Source: Amylostereum areolatum (taxonomy: Eukaryota; Basidiomycota; Agaricomycetes; Russulales; Stereaceae). From it: a stretch of DNA of 64,000 nucleotides. A program made the position numbers and the translations under genes. Positions within the stretch are counted from its first letter, which is position 1; the number at the start of each line of letters is the position of its first letter. Location of the stretch: positions 62,001 to 126,000 of the forward strand of contig SAXG01000003.1 of NCBI GenBank assembly GCA_012932865.1, in the 5' to 3' direction. Under the pieces are notes generated by a model. It worked only from the letters and a program-made list of their open reading frames with translations. It had not been told where the DNA came from and ran no database searches. Of the stretch, positions 18,256 through 29,538 are shown piece after piece.

Positions 18256-21200
18256 AACGCCCCCCAGTCGCGTCGTCTGGTGGAGGCAAAGGACTTTTGG
18301 TATCATCGTCGAATCGTTTCGCTGTATTATCATCCATGCATACCTGTGAGCAATCGTATCCCCCGTGTCTGTATCTGTCTACTGTCACCAAGAACAGGCA
18401 AACACCATCGATCACGCTCAAAGTCAAGCTGATCGGACGAGTTACCAAAAGAGAAATCGACGCAGACGCGCTGCTTGATAGCGGCGCAGAAGGAATTATC
18501 CTGAACCGAAGCTTCGTTGAACGCAAGAAGCTCACCACAAGAAAACTAGAAAACCCGTTCCCCGTGCGTAATGTGGACGGCACCGAGAACATCATGGGCT
18601 GGGTACGCGACACAACGACCCAGCGGATCCGGATATACTCGCAAGATTCAAAGGCATACCATGAGGAAGAAGCTGAGTTCTTCATCACCGACATCGGCGA
18701 TCATGACATGATCCTTGGAACAGACTGGCTCGATGAGCACAATCCAACCATAGACTGGCAACGAGACCATGTTGACATGCTCCGCTGCCCTCCCTCATGC
18801 ACTCTGTCCAAACCTCCTGTGACGAACCTCGCGACCAAGCCACGGAAACCATCATCGGTCCAATCACAGCGTAAGGTTGAAGCGGGTAAAACCCCGAGGA
18901 CACCTCTCGTCGTGGACGATCCCTTCCCAGAGCCGACATATGTGTCCTGGACCCCAGTCCCCACTTATGTTATTCCTGCACGCAGAGTCAAAGGTGTTCG
19001 CGTCCGCACGGTCCATCGCTCCCCTCTACCCGCACGACTCTTCACTGAAGACGACGATGAGCGGCCCATGGTATTCCGAGACTGGGAGATCAATGGACTA
19101 CGCCACGCCGGAATCCTCCCTGAAACCGATGGTCCTAATCCAGATGCAATACCCATCCGCGCGGGCTTTACAAAGGCGCAGGAGCTTGCAGAGCATTCAA
19201 AAGAGAACGCACGCCCGCAAACCTTTGAAGACTTAGTCCCCCCGCCGTACCGCGACTTTGCGCCTGTATTCGACAAAAAAACCTCCGAGCGACTTCCTGA
19301 CCGACGACCATGGGACCATGCTATCGACATGAAAGATGGCTTTGAACCCAAACCGTGCAAAATCTACCCCCTCTCACCTTCCGAGCAGATCGAACTCGAC
19401 ACCTTCCTCGACGACCACCTGAAGAAGGGCTATATCCGCCCTTCGAAGTCACCTCAGGCGAGTCCGTTCTTCTTTGTGAAGAAAAAGGATGGAAAGCTGC
19501 GTCCCGTACAGGACTATCGAGAATTAAACAAGGGCACTGTCAAGAATGAATACCCCTTGCCACTGATCTCTGAAATTGTCGACCGCCTCAAAGGTGCAAA
19601 GATCTTCTCCAAGATGGATGTTCGCTGGGGCTACAACAATGTCCGCATCAAGGAAGGCGACGAGTGGAAGGCTGCGTTCAAGACGAATCGCGGTCTCTTC
19701 GAACCTACGGTGATGTTTTTCGGGCTTATGAACTCCCCTGCGACATTTCAGGCAATGATGAATGAACTGTTCAAGGATCTCATCGACTCGGGCAAAGTCA
19801 TCATCTACATGGACGACATCTTGGTGTTCACTCGCACCATGGACGAACACCGTGCCATAGTGCGGCAGGTTCTGCAGTGTTTGCAAGACAACGACCTCTT
19901 CCTCAAACCGGAGAAATGCGTCTTTGAACAAGACTCTGTCGAATACCTCGGACTCATCATCTCGCACGACAAGATCGCTATGGACCCCGTCAAGGTAGCA
20001 GGTATTCAGGACTGGCCGACACCACGAACGGTCAAAGATGTGCAATCCTTCCTCGGCTTTGGCAACTTCTACCGACGTTTCATCAAGGACTTCTCCAAGG
20101 TGGCACGGCCCCTATTTGATCTGACAAAGAAGGACTGCACATGGGACTGGTCGACGGACTTCCAAACTGCGTTTGACGCACTGAAAGCTGCGTTTACTTC
20201 CTCCCCCGTCTTGGTCATGCCTGACCCAAAGAAGCCTTACCTCGTTGAAGTCGATGCCTCGGACTTTGCTACTGGAGGTATACTCTCGCAGAAAGGCGAC
20301 GACGGTCACTGGCATCCAGTGGCGTATCTGTCCCAGGCCCTATCGGAACCGGAACGGAACTACGACATCTACGACAAGGAGCTGCTTGCAATCATCCGTG
20401 CGCTTGAAGCCTGGCGCCACTACCTCGAAGGCGCCCCCGACACCGTCGAAATCTGGACAGATCACAAGAACCTGGAGCACTTCAAGACGGCACAGAAGCT
20501 GAGCCGCCGACAGGCACGTTGGGCTCTATTCCTCACTCGATTTGACTTCTCGCTCGTTCATAAACCAGGAATTTCCCACCGCCCGGATCCAATGTCTCGA
20601 CGACCCGATCACAAGGATGGTGTTGAAAACGACAACAAGGAGTGCGTCTTGCTTGACCCCAAGTACTTCCAAGTACGCGCAACAAGGCCAGGAGCAGTAA
20701 CCTCCCTCGGTGATGTCGAACTCCGACGACGTATCCGCGACTGCAAAACCAAGGACATCGAGGTCGTTCAAGCCCTGGACGCCATCTTACGAAACGGACC
20801 ACGTACACTCGTCAAGAACCTTCAAGAGTGGAACTACGAAGAAGGCCTGGTCCTGTTTAGAGGAAAGGTATATGTCCCTGCAGATGACGAGTTGCGACGC
20901 GACATTGTCAAAATGTACCATGAATCGCCCCTGGCTGGACACCCCGGTCGCTTCAAGACTTACGAGCTTGTGAGTCGTGAATATTGGTGGCCTGGCATGT
21001 CTGTCTTTGTCCGCGACTTTGTAACAGGATGCGCAACCTGCCAGTCGACGAAGACACAGAGCAGCCGACCCCACGTCGACATGATCCCAAACGAAGTACC
21101 CGATCGACCATTTGGCGTCATCTCCACTGACTTCATCGTTGAACTCCCTGACTGCGAAGGCTATAACGCCGTCAATGTCGTGGTCGATCGCCTCACCAAG

Positions 21201-22343
21201 ATGGTGGTTACCACCCCATGTACAACGAAGATCACCAGCGATGGCACGGCCGACATTCTCTTCAATAAGGTATATCGACACTACGGCTTAGCAGACAAGA
21301 TCATCTCGGATCGTGGACCCCAGTTTGCTGGACAGGTGATGCGTACACTCAACGAGAAGCTCGGGATCAAGTCCGCCCTCAGCACAGCGTATCACCCACA
21401 GACAGACGGCCAAACCGAACGCGAGAACCAGAACCTCGAGCAGTTTCTGCGAGTATTCTGCAACTACCGTCAAGACGACTGGGTGAAGTGGTTGCCCTTC
21501 TTCGAGTTTTCTCACAACTCTCGCACCCATGCAGCTACTGGAAAGGCTCCCTTTGAAGTCCTCTACGGCTTCCTCCCCAAGATGTACCCGTCCGTAAACC
21601 CGTCCTCAAAGGTCCCTGCAGTTGAAGAACGCCTCCGTCAACTTGAAGAAGTCCGACAAGAGATCAAAGCCAGCCTTGCCCTCGCATCTGACTTAATGAA
21701 GCACTACAATGGTGACACGATCAGCAAATCGACACTGTTCGCTGTTGGAGACAAGGTCTGGCTCGAAGGCAAAAACCTGAAGACGACGAGGCCGAAAGCT
21801 AAGCTTGCTGCCAAACGATTTGGACCCTTCGAGATCGTTGACGTCATTAGCCCAGTGAACTACCGCCTGAAGCTGCCGAAGACGTGGAGAATCCACCCAG
21901 TCTTCCATGCTTCGCTGCTCACCGCATACAAGGAGACGACGGCACATGGTCCAAACTATGAACAACCGCCGCCTGACCTCGTTGATGACGAAGAAGAATA
22001 TGATGTTGAAGACATCATCGACTCGAAGCCGACCCGCAACAAGAAAGGCATACAATACCTCGTCAAGTGGGTAGGCTATCCTGACTCCGAGAATACCTGG
22101 CTCCCTCGCTCCTCGCTCTCAAAGGTCACCGACATGATCGACGCCTTCCACAAACGCCATCCAAACGCGCCCCGCCCTGTGCGTTCCCTCGGCATCTCCT
22201 TTGACGATTTTCTCGCATCTACCCTTGCAGATGACATCGCGCTCCAGGCGAAAGCGCGTCTTAAAGGGGGGGTAATGTCACGGATCGCTCCATTTCTCTC
22301 TTTGTTTGCAGACCTCGTACACGCGACGTGTCACGGCACATGA
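18253..22343 (+). CDS. Pol of chromovirus 2: protease, RT, RNase H, integrase, chromodomain
   Basis: The pol frame is open further upstream (from 17784, overlapping gag), but is expected to be translated from the shift at 18253; residue numbers here count from there. Protease: DALLDSGAEG near 72. RT: VIIYMDDILVF near 520. RNase H: VDASDFATGG near 665, YDKELLAI and WTDHKNL. Integrase: an HHCC finger (YHESPLAGHPGRF ... CATCQ) near 890-930, core acidic residues in STDFI, SDRGPQF and QTDGQTEREN. Chromodomain: YDVEDIIDSK ... YLVKWVGYPDSENTW near 1250-1300. The frame extends 68 bp into the 3' LTR before its stop, so the last ~22 residues are LTR-encoded. Confidence 0.95.
22262..22272 (+). other. 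Polypurine tract of chromovirus 2
   Basis: TAAAGGGGGGG lies three bases before the 3' LTR at 22276, the usual place of the plus-strand primer. Confidence 0.7.
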
Positions 22344-22696
22344 CTTTCCCTTGCATCACATGCTTCAACGACGTCATTGCCCGGACTTCCGAGCGGGGTT
22401 CCGCATCCTTATCTATGACATCACTGCTCCGGACCTTCGTCCTCCGCCCCATGACTCCTTTCCTATTGTTCCCCCCCGCTCGCGCCACTATCGCATCGCA
22501 TCGCACCATCGTTCCCACTTGTATATAAGGACAGTGTTTCTCTTCCCTTTTCCCTAGACTGTCCATCTCGTCATACGGTACTGTAGCGTACGTTGCACTA
22601 CCCTAGACCCCGGCACTCTCGAATCTATTTTCTTCTCGCTCCTCCCATCGTCGCGACTTAGGCGGTTCATCGGTCTCATAAACTGCGTTTCTGACA
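22276..22696 (+). repeat. 3' LTR of chromovirus 2
   Basis: 421 bp, identical by eye to 15601-16021. The ATATA duplication follows at 22697-22701, and the kinase frame resumes at 22702. Confidence 0.95.
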
Positions 22697-23142
22697 ATAT
22701 AGCGGAATGGACAGTCCACGAACTCCCCCAGCTATACTCCAACAAGGCTGGATTCCTCCTCGATCGTGGAGCAATAACTCCTTTGCAGCGATGGGAAGAG
22801 CACTGGCCTCTAGCTGTAGGGTTCATGGGCCTGATTCAGAACGCTACAGGCGCTCGCAAAACACTGAAGAATGCCAAAGATGCCGCCAAAGATAAAGTCA
22901 AAGATGTAGTCAAACTTGACATGATGGGATTCCCAAAGCCACCTCCATCACCTCCTCCAGACCTTGAATGATCTCGGGAGGTTGAATACCACATGTTCTG
23001 GATCGTTTTTCGGCGAGAGATGGGCGAAATGGTGTACGATGCAATGCGCACTCGCCTCGGCCTACCTCTCGAGATACCTTCCTTACCTCCAGCCACGGCA
23101 CTCATCCTAGATCCACGTCCCATCGTTGATACTCGATCATGA

Positions 23143-23935
23143 GCCGTCACGAACTTCATCAAGTTTATCTACCACTCATCTTTGACTCACCTCGAACCTG
23201 ACATTCGTATCTTTAAATATGTTCATCGCGTACTTGCGATCGTTGATGAGATTTGGTTACCGTCTTTACCGTGTTCAAACTTTATATATGCTCTCCATAA
23301 TTCTTCCGTGGACCGTGGCCGGCGTCAAGTCCGTCTCCCATATCCTTGGAACAGCTGTGGGCTGTCCATGGATTGTAGTAATCATATCTCACCTACGTAG
23401 AAAATTGAACACATCCTGAGATGTCCACTGTCCAGACGGTAATAGCGAGTAAAAACTAACTGGGGGGACGAGCATTTAGCTGACATACTTATGTACTAAA
23501 GTACTGCATACAGTCCTAGTACTCGCAATGCCAGCCCTTCAAACACGTGCACGTACTTAGCTGGGGACCTGGGGCCGACCGTCGATTGGATTTGATATTC
23601 AATTGTCTAACCGAGGTTACATTGACAATCTTGTAAGTTCAACATACTTACCCAAGGGCCAAGGCCTCGCATCCACACCTCTTTGCCTTCCACCACGACT
23701 ATAGCAATGCCATCGCGCCACCGCGGCCGCCACCGACTCTCTTCGTACAACTCATAGCAGCTGGGCATCGTGACAGCGTCGCTTCATTGACAAGTCTGAT
23801 CTCGTTTCAACTCTCAAGCTTCGTGTGCGTGTTGCCCTCTTGTACGCGAGCAAGACTGGCTGAATGTGTTGCAGACCTCGGCAGACTAACAGTCAAAGTC
23901 TGTCTTACGGACAGCTACATTCATTCATCTGCGCG
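23143..23935 (+). other. Intergenic region with duplicated kinase 5' flank
   Basis: No gene is seen up to about 23800. From roughly 23815 to 23935 the sequence parallels 12810-12975 upstream of kinase B (shared TTCGTGTGCGTG, CTCTTGTACGCGA and a TTGCAG acceptor). The duplication that made the two kinases therefore included the 5' leader and its intron. Confidence 0.55.
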
Positions 23936-25260
23936 ATGTCGTCGTCCAATCCACCATCGTCCGTGGAACTACGGGACGACCTCGTACTTTGTCTCCCGCC
24001 CACGATTTCTCGACCCGAGACTCCACCTAAGTCTAAGCAAGGAACCCCTGCGGATGACATACTGTACAGCCAACGTCAGGTTCGACTGTGAGGGAGTATC
24101 CACCTACGCAGCGAGCACAGACATGGCCGACTTAGGTTCTTTCTTCACTCAGCCTTCCGGTACAACGATGCGCTGACTTTATCTGTGTAGCTAGACTGCT
24201 GTTAGGCCTAGACAAGTCACGCGTTTCCAAGCTCCGTATCATCCGCATCGCGGAACATGCCAATGTCGAGCCAAACAACGTGTTCAAAGTCAAAGACCAC
24301 CTCCCTGGTCTGATATGCATCATGGACGTACCAGGCTGCGATACGGGCGATATTCGGGAGAGTATAGGCTTGATGAAGACTGAACAGGATCATTATCGTC
24401 GTCGTGTCGTCCGGGTGTCTATCTTCGTCAGGATCGAACAAATCTACATCCTTCCTGCGAAGGATTTTTTGCGATGCTTCCTGGAAATCGTTCATTGTAA
24501 GCATGCCACCTCGCGACCTTGTACACTGTCGTTAACTAACATCGCATCAGGCCATTACGTTCTTTGAGGTGCAGCAGTCTACCACAACGATCCCAGCGTG
24601 GGAAAAATCGGCATACGCAAGATCAACGGGGTGTATCACGGTGTTCTCAATGGCTGGGATCCTGCGACAATCCTAGGGCTATCGACCCCCTGGGGCCTGG
24701 ATCGTACGGGCACGCTGCCATTCATGCCCATTCACCTGCTCTGTAAAGAGTTCTGGGAAGGCAGGCTTGTCCGCTCGTACCGCCACGAACTAGAGGGATG
24801 CATGTGGAAGCTACCCTGGATTTTCCTGCAATACGGCGAAGATAAGAAACAACGCGACCACCCCCAGATAGACAAATGGTTGACCCACGACCCCGAAGAC
24901 CTATACGACAAAAAGGTCGCCTTTGCCTCCAATGCTAGCAAACCGGCAGATATCATCTCCTTGGCGCGATGGGACGGGCTTTGGCCCTTCGCCCGTGGAC
25001 TCATGGGATTGATCCGTAATGCCAGTCCACGCCCGTTTACCCCCCCTCGCGCGACAATAATTGGCCTTTTTGGACATATCATTCGACCATCCCCTCCTAA
25101 AAACCTGGACTTCTCCCGCGAGGTGGGGTACCAATTACTCTGGACCGTTTTGAAGCAGGAGTTGGGTGACAGCGCATTCACGATCATGCGTGATTATCTT
25201 GGTTTGAGCTCAGACATGCCGGACCTTCCTCCAGATGCTGCAGATCTACTCAAAGTCTAG
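23936..25260 (+). pseudogene. FunK1-family kinase C, degenerate copy
   Basis: It starts MSSSNPPSSVELRDD like kinase B, but after ~75 codons jumps near 24190 directly to the segment equivalent to DKSRVPEPRIIRIAQHAD of kinase B, missing roughly 1 kb of the N-terminal half. In the catalytic exon a TGA (24565-24567) replaces the tryptophan codon of the HYVLWGAG block, while the catalytic loop itself survives (VYHNDPSVGKI, NGWD). The C-terminal frame from 24598 is open to TAG at 25258-25260 and ends with the shared SREVGYQLLW tail. A large deletion plus a nonsense codon make it a pseudogene. Confidence 0.75.
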
Positions 25261-25762
25261 TCTTCCCTCACTATAATCTGATTCACATTACCTCCTTGAT
25301 ATCCATTAGAGCTAGGTTAACCCCTGCGCCGTGTTATGCACATGCATGCTTGAGTAGTTTGACGACCACTGCACCTTTACCCATTCTTATGCATTGCGTG
25401 TGTCACTCCCTCCTCGTCGGACGGCACTTCAAGGACCATGTGAAGAACGACCAGCGCCAGCATCGGTCATCTGCAACACCTTGGTATAGCTGTGATTGTG
25501 GTAAGCCATGTCCCACCCACTTCCTCTATGCGGCGCATCGTCTTATGGGGGAGACTTTACCACCTTCCACTCGGCGATCTCTTCAACTTTCATCTAGCCA
25601 ATTTGGAAGGTAGAGACAGACGAGACGCCTACGTTGGTTTTGGCACAGAGCGTTGTGTTTGCACAATGGCAGTTCGCTGTCACAACTCACGTAGCCGCAT
25701 AAGTTGTATGTCGTTATCACCTTGTGGTGTGCCTACTTACAGATCTACCAGTGGTCGCAATG
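25261..25762 (+). other. Intergenic, nothing recognised
   Basis: No coding potential supported by splicing or similarity. It separates the transposon-rich block from the housekeeping genes and contains the 3' ends of kinase C and of the minus-strand sirtuin. Confidence 0.4.
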
Positions 25763-26861
25763 CTACTCAGTACCGAACCCCAACGCCTCTGGAAGCGTCT
25801 TTTCGGACGGACCCAAGAAAAGAAAATTTGCGTCCTCATCCCCTGTACTCCTGTCCAGATTAAACACCGCAACTTTCCCTCCATTTTCTTTTACGATTTG
25901 CGCATAACCCGCTGCTGGCCACACCTGCAATCCGGGACTCAGAACATGGCAACTGTAAGTCATAAAAGAGGAAGAGAGACGCACCGTGGAGGACGTGCCA
26001 ACAACCAAGCACATGTCTGCTTTTGTTACTAGTTTGTCTATGATTTCCAGGTGTACGGGCTGCTCCCCGAACCACACGACCCCCGGACGGGCAAGCTTTC
26101 CGCATTGTGTGCAACGCGGGAGTTCGTCCGTCGCAATTTCTGGCTCGGCGCCCTCGTCGGGAGTAGCAGCGTCGGTACCTTCGAGACTGGGGCATAGAGG
26201 CGATGCACGGGTGTATTCGCGATGACCGCATCTATAGGACGTGCACACGACATCGAACAGACGACCGTGCATTTCGAGGAGAGGCGGCCGTTTTTCTTCG
26301 TCTATAGCTTGGGCGTCGATGGAGTGATAGACCTCGTCGAGAGCGACACGACTGAGGCCATCGACGTTTTGCGTGATAAGTGTGAAGGTGGAGCCGGGGG
26401 CGATGTTGTCACGGAAAGACGGGATAGACAAGCGCGCGAGCGCGATATGGCCTGCATTCGGTGTGGCTTGGAGGGCTCTGTGCCACCACGGTAGTCAACA
26501 CGGTCAGACCAGGGCGCCGAGCAATCAGATGGGTGGACAGGGTTGGACCACAGAAGGAACAATGTAACGTGGTGCTCACTTTTCGCGGCGATAATGGTAG
26601 AATTGCCACACCCGGGACGGGTGTCGCGCGAATGCTTCGGGAGTGGCAAGGCTCATCGCCTCGTGCTTCCGCCAGAAGCCACCCGCGCCACGAAACGTCG
26701 GAATGCCTGGATAATGCGAGTCAGTTACTCGTTCATGCGCCAGGAGACAACGCAAAACCAGATCCCGCGGAGAGCCCGGCACCGGCGATAGCTATTATAT
26801 GCTTCGACGAGCCAATAGCGGCTTTGAAGGCGTTCAAGGATGACGATTGTTGAGAGGCCAT
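25763..26861 (-). CDS. SIRT5-type NAD-dependent protein deacylase
   Basis: A sirtuin gene on the minus strand, ATG at 26861-26859 ([10 protein letters not shown]). Segments in order: NAD-binding GAGLSAGSG; after an intron [15 protein letters not shown]; a [13 protein letters not shown] block; then TQNVDGL; the catalytic-histidine block EMHGRLF; zinc ligands in [12 protein letters not shown] and [17 protein letters not shown]; the VVGTSSTV motif; and after a last intron VAVFNLDRS. The Tyr-x-x-Arg pair in YHYRR is the acyl-pocket signature of class III sirtuins, whose known activity is removal of succinyl, malonyl or glutaryl groups from lysines, usually in mitochondria. At least three introns are needed; the stop is at 25763-25765. 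The family assignment is strong; the location in the cell is inferred. Confidence 0.88.
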
Positions 26862-27158
26862 GAGAGTCGGCGCTGAGGAAGTAGAGGTGGTGGTGAGAAG
26901 CAAGCTTGTTGATGAGAAGCAAGCTGTGCGTGGGGATACGGCAGGACGGCCCAACTCGGACCAAGCATCAACGGAAGAGATCACACAATGTAATTGTAGA
27001 ATACTTAGGTTTGCTGTAGTAGGTACAGGAAGTGCTAGCCTTCTGGAGTGCGAACGCGGTAGGACTTCACCGTACGAGAGGTGAGACGACGCGGGGCGCT
27101 GGTACCACCCGCTGTCGCAATGGAAAAGGATCCCGAGAAATCAGTGGACTCCGTTTAC
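26862..27158. other. Intergenic between sirtuin start and FMC1-like stop
   Basis: About 300 bp holding the sirtuin promoter side and the downstream flank of the next minus-strand gene. No further feature seen. Confidence 0.35.
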
Positions 27159-27501
27159 TTATTCTTCGTATCCCTTGGAAAGAATGGGCATGTTCAGCCC
27201 AACTCTGCGAGCGGTAGCTTCAATGCGTTCCTCGCCGGTGAGGTCGATGAGAGGGTTATAACGATCCAGTAGCGTCTGCGACGGCCGATGAGCGCTGGGA
27301 TTGCATACACAATGAACTATGACGCACCTTATACATTCTCTGAGACTGAATGAACGTCATAGTATTTTTCATGTCATACTCGAAGGAAGGAGAGCTTTTG
27401 TCTGGATGGGAGGAGTATATCTCATGGAAATTGCGGTAGACGGGGAGATTCCGGATGTTTTTAGGATTGATGGACTGGAAGCAAATTGAGAAGGTTTCCA
27501 T
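27159..27501 (-). CDS. FMC1: FMC1-like mitochondrial ATP synthase assembly factor (LYR-like)
   Basis: Two exons, 27501-27328 and 27275-27159, joined across a 52-bp GT..AG intron to give MYK|TLLDRYNPLIDL. The C-terminal half, LLDRYNPLIDLTGEERIEAT followed by ARRVGLNMP, is the hallmark of the FMC1 family, which helps assemble the F1 part of ATP synthase at elevated temperature in yeast. The N-terminal LPVYRNFHEIY fits the LYR-like helix. About 96 residues is a little short but within the family's range. The ATG at 27501 is the only in-frame candidate nearby; an additional upstream exon cannot be excluded, because CTTCCAG just after it could be an acceptor. Confidence 0.75.
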
Positions 27502-27978
27502 GAGGCAGCACGCAGTTACATACAGACTTGATTATCTGCCTGACTATCGCATGATATGTCGGGGTCGGTTGGGGGAGCATGGTGGTCGATGTCGGCGAGT
27601 GTGCCAGCACCGAACACGGTCCCGGGTCCGACGCGTGAGAGGAGAACGGTCACATGCTCCGAGTCCGGAAAACGCCGAGAGGACAAAGCGCCCATGAGGC
27701 CACCGAAGACTTGAATGTGTCACCGTCTCTCGTTGCCTCCGTTCTCCATTCGATTGGCCTCTTCTTGCCACAAGCCGTGCACAACGCTTTCGCATTGTCG
27801 CTCCCAGAAAGGAGAATAATGAGGCTGGCCCACCCACTTGGCAGCCAAAGCGTGGCCCTCCCAATGCCCTTTAAAAACTCAACATCCAACACCGTCGTCT
27901 CTCACCCCCCAATTCTTCCTCAAGTTTTCTCAGCAAGACACTAGACATATCTCTCAAGCTAAACCAACTCAAGCCGAA
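27502..27978. other. Divergent promoter region
   Basis: Lies between the minus-strand FMC1-like gene and the plus-strand RRM gene. A TTTAAAAACTC TATA-like stretch at ~27868 precedes the plus-strand ATG by ~110 bp, with a CT-rich leader. No ORF is convincing. Confidence 0.4.
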
Positions 27979-29029
27979 ATGACCAAGTTTTCTGGGAACA
28001 CTTCCTCCGCCGTGATGAACACTCGTTCCAAGACTAACGCCCATGCCTACCACACTAGGTCCAAGGTATGTCGATCACCTTCAGCCTTTTTTGTCTCTCA
28101 TCCCCCGCTCCAGGGTATTGTCGCCGCCCCTTTGCCTGCCCGTGGCGGTCATCGCAACGCTGAGGCCGGCCCCTCGAAGCCACAAACTAAACGCGCACGT
28201 TACGACACGCACACCCTCAAGAAGAAACAGGACAATGCCCGAGCCGCCGCACAAGTCGCTCAAAAGAAGGAGCAGATAGAGAATGCTTCCAAACAGGCCG
28301 CTTATGTTTATGTCGGAAACGTGCGCTCTCCCTTTAGGTGTCCCGTGTCCTATTCTTGACGCGCTTACACAGTTGAGCCCTATGGTCAATATGGGAGAAC
28401 TCAGTTTGCTCTTTCGGGACTTTGGACGAGTGCTTAGGATTCAATTGCGCTGTGCTACTGGGAGCGCCGACCTTTCTAATGGGTCCCGCGGTGTCTACTA
28501 TGCGATCGTATTGTTTAGGTCGATTACAGCCGCGACTGATGCGTTAAGTCTGAACGGTGCTATAGTGAGTGTGCAGGACGGAGGCTACTGCAGGATCAAG
28601 GTGAGCACCTTTCCGTTTTTTCTCTCCTGCATCTGAACCAACGCGTCGGCATAGGTAGTGTCCTCCCCTGCCGATCTTCCTGAGATGGCTATCGTCAATA
28701 GCCTGCCGGTCCGCTCTTTGAGGGAGGCGAAGCTGTGAGTATTTGTTTTTGGCTTTGCATATCCATAGTAACCCTCTCGTAGACTTGCCCACCAGGACAC
28801 GCTGGTCCTTGGGGGGGCTGAGTTCGACAAAGTTTCTGCATCGCCGGTGGCTGCTTCAGACGTACCTACGCGGAATGCCCAAGCAGGCCCCTCTCGGCAG
28901 CGGACTGTTCAACCTTGGGCTCAGCCGATGGCGCGCAATAGCCCTGTGACGGACAGCACGCTGATCCCTGTAGCTCGGCACAACAAGGTCGGATTGTTCG
29001 GTGTTAGCTGGAAGTACACTGCGGCGTAA
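27979..29029 (+). CDS. Small RRM-type RNA-binding protein, function unknown
   Basis: Five exons: 27979-28065, 28114-28320, 28373-28600, 28655-28734 and 28783-29029, all with GT..AG introns of 48-54 bp and consistent phases. The N-terminus is basic (SKTNAHAYHTRSK, a KKKQDNARAAAQ helix). The centre reads as one RNA-recognition motif: AYVYVGN (RNP2-like), LSLLFRDFGRVLRIQ, then GVYYAIVLFRSITAATDAL in the RNP1/helix region and LNGAIV. RNP1 lacks the usual aromatic pair (YYAIVLF instead of GFGFVxF-type). The C-terminal ~100 residues are low complexity. The domain call is solid in outline; no orthologue name is offered. Confidence 0.7.
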
Positions 29030-29538
29030 GAGTAAGCAGGTTATACGGCTGTTTAGCTCGTTCTTTTCCCTTTCCCCTTACTGTCCAACTCGACAACGCT
29101 CTTTAGCTCGTATATACGTAGATGATGTGGTGGTTGAAAGGACGCAGTGCGTTCTATAATATAAATTCATATACGAGCTGTGCCGTAGAGACTGCGATGA
29201 ACGGGGCGTGAGATTTGCGGGGTCAGCGGGAGGATCAAAACACGCGGGAGGGCTGACCAACGGGCTTTGGAGACGACCGCGAGCTCGACTGAGCTGCTCG
29301 TCCGTTCAACTTCAACTTCTTCGTTGCCACCGCCAGCATCGACTTGTAGTCACCCGCGCCTTTCTTTCTTCTCTCTCTCTCTCATGGGACCATCTCCAGC
29401 CTCCCTTTGAACAGGTTAGACTCGATTGTTTGTCCTCGCTTCACATCCAATTCAATCATCCTCGATTTCTTGTCTTTCACCCCTAGTACTTTCTCCACTT
29501 CCCCCGTTCTGTGGTCGTCCGGAGACCACCGCGCTAAC
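29030..29538 (+). other. Intergenic / 5' leader of the helicase-like gene
   Basis: Contains an AT-rich segment (TATATACG near 29110, ATAATATAAATTCATATACG near 29155-29177) and a CT-rich tract (TTCTCTCTCTCTCTC, ~29370), probably promoter and leader of the gene at 29539. Confidence 0.4.

Larger units (their letters stand above)
15601..22696 (+). mobile_element. Chromovirus 2: complete Ty3/gypsy LTR retrotransposon with chromodomain
   Basis: A 7096-bp element with 421-bp LTRs that read as identical and a 5-bp duplication, ATATA, at 15596-15600 and 22697-22701. It has the same order of parts as chromovirus 1 but differs clearly in protein and LTR sequence, so it is another family. It has a self-priming site, a 1.2-kb leader with no ATG, gag, a -1 frameshift site, pol with chromodomain, and a purine tract. 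The integrase contains a standard VVVDRLTKM segment, and no stop or shift is seen in gag or pol, so it may be active. It lies in the sense orientation inside FunK1 kinase B. Confidence 0.96.
12978..23142 (+). pseudogene. FunK1-family kinase B, interrupted by chromovirus 2
   Basis: A multi-exon gene with the ATG at 12978. Readable introns include 13175-13229, 13425-13477, 14198-14256 and one near 15232-15280. The middle exon shows FunK1-type features (HGDGVLWIFWFDRQGVIQTD near 14435-14520). The exon from 15281 carries the catalytic loop VHHNDPSLANI and the metal-loop equivalent NDWDLA. At 15601 the frame enters an LTR. After removing the element and one ATATA duplication it continues in frame at 22702 (AEWTVHE...). 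A TGA at 22969-22971 falls where the other copies have F in the DxxF-SREVEY tail block. The frame then resumes with SREVEYHMFW to a TGA ending at 23142. So two lesions are visible: the insertion and a late nonsense codon. The exon layout between 13478 and 14197 needs at least one unresolved intron or shift. Confidence 0.75.

Noticed and set aside
151..22696. The two chromoviruses being copies of one family
   Set aside because: LTR length and sequence, leader, gag and pol differ strongly; they share only core promoter words and architecture.
27544..27892. Minus-strand frames upstream of the FMC1-like gene as additional exons
   Set aside because: No ATG, no similarity to the FMC1 N-terminus, and they overlap the divergent promoter.
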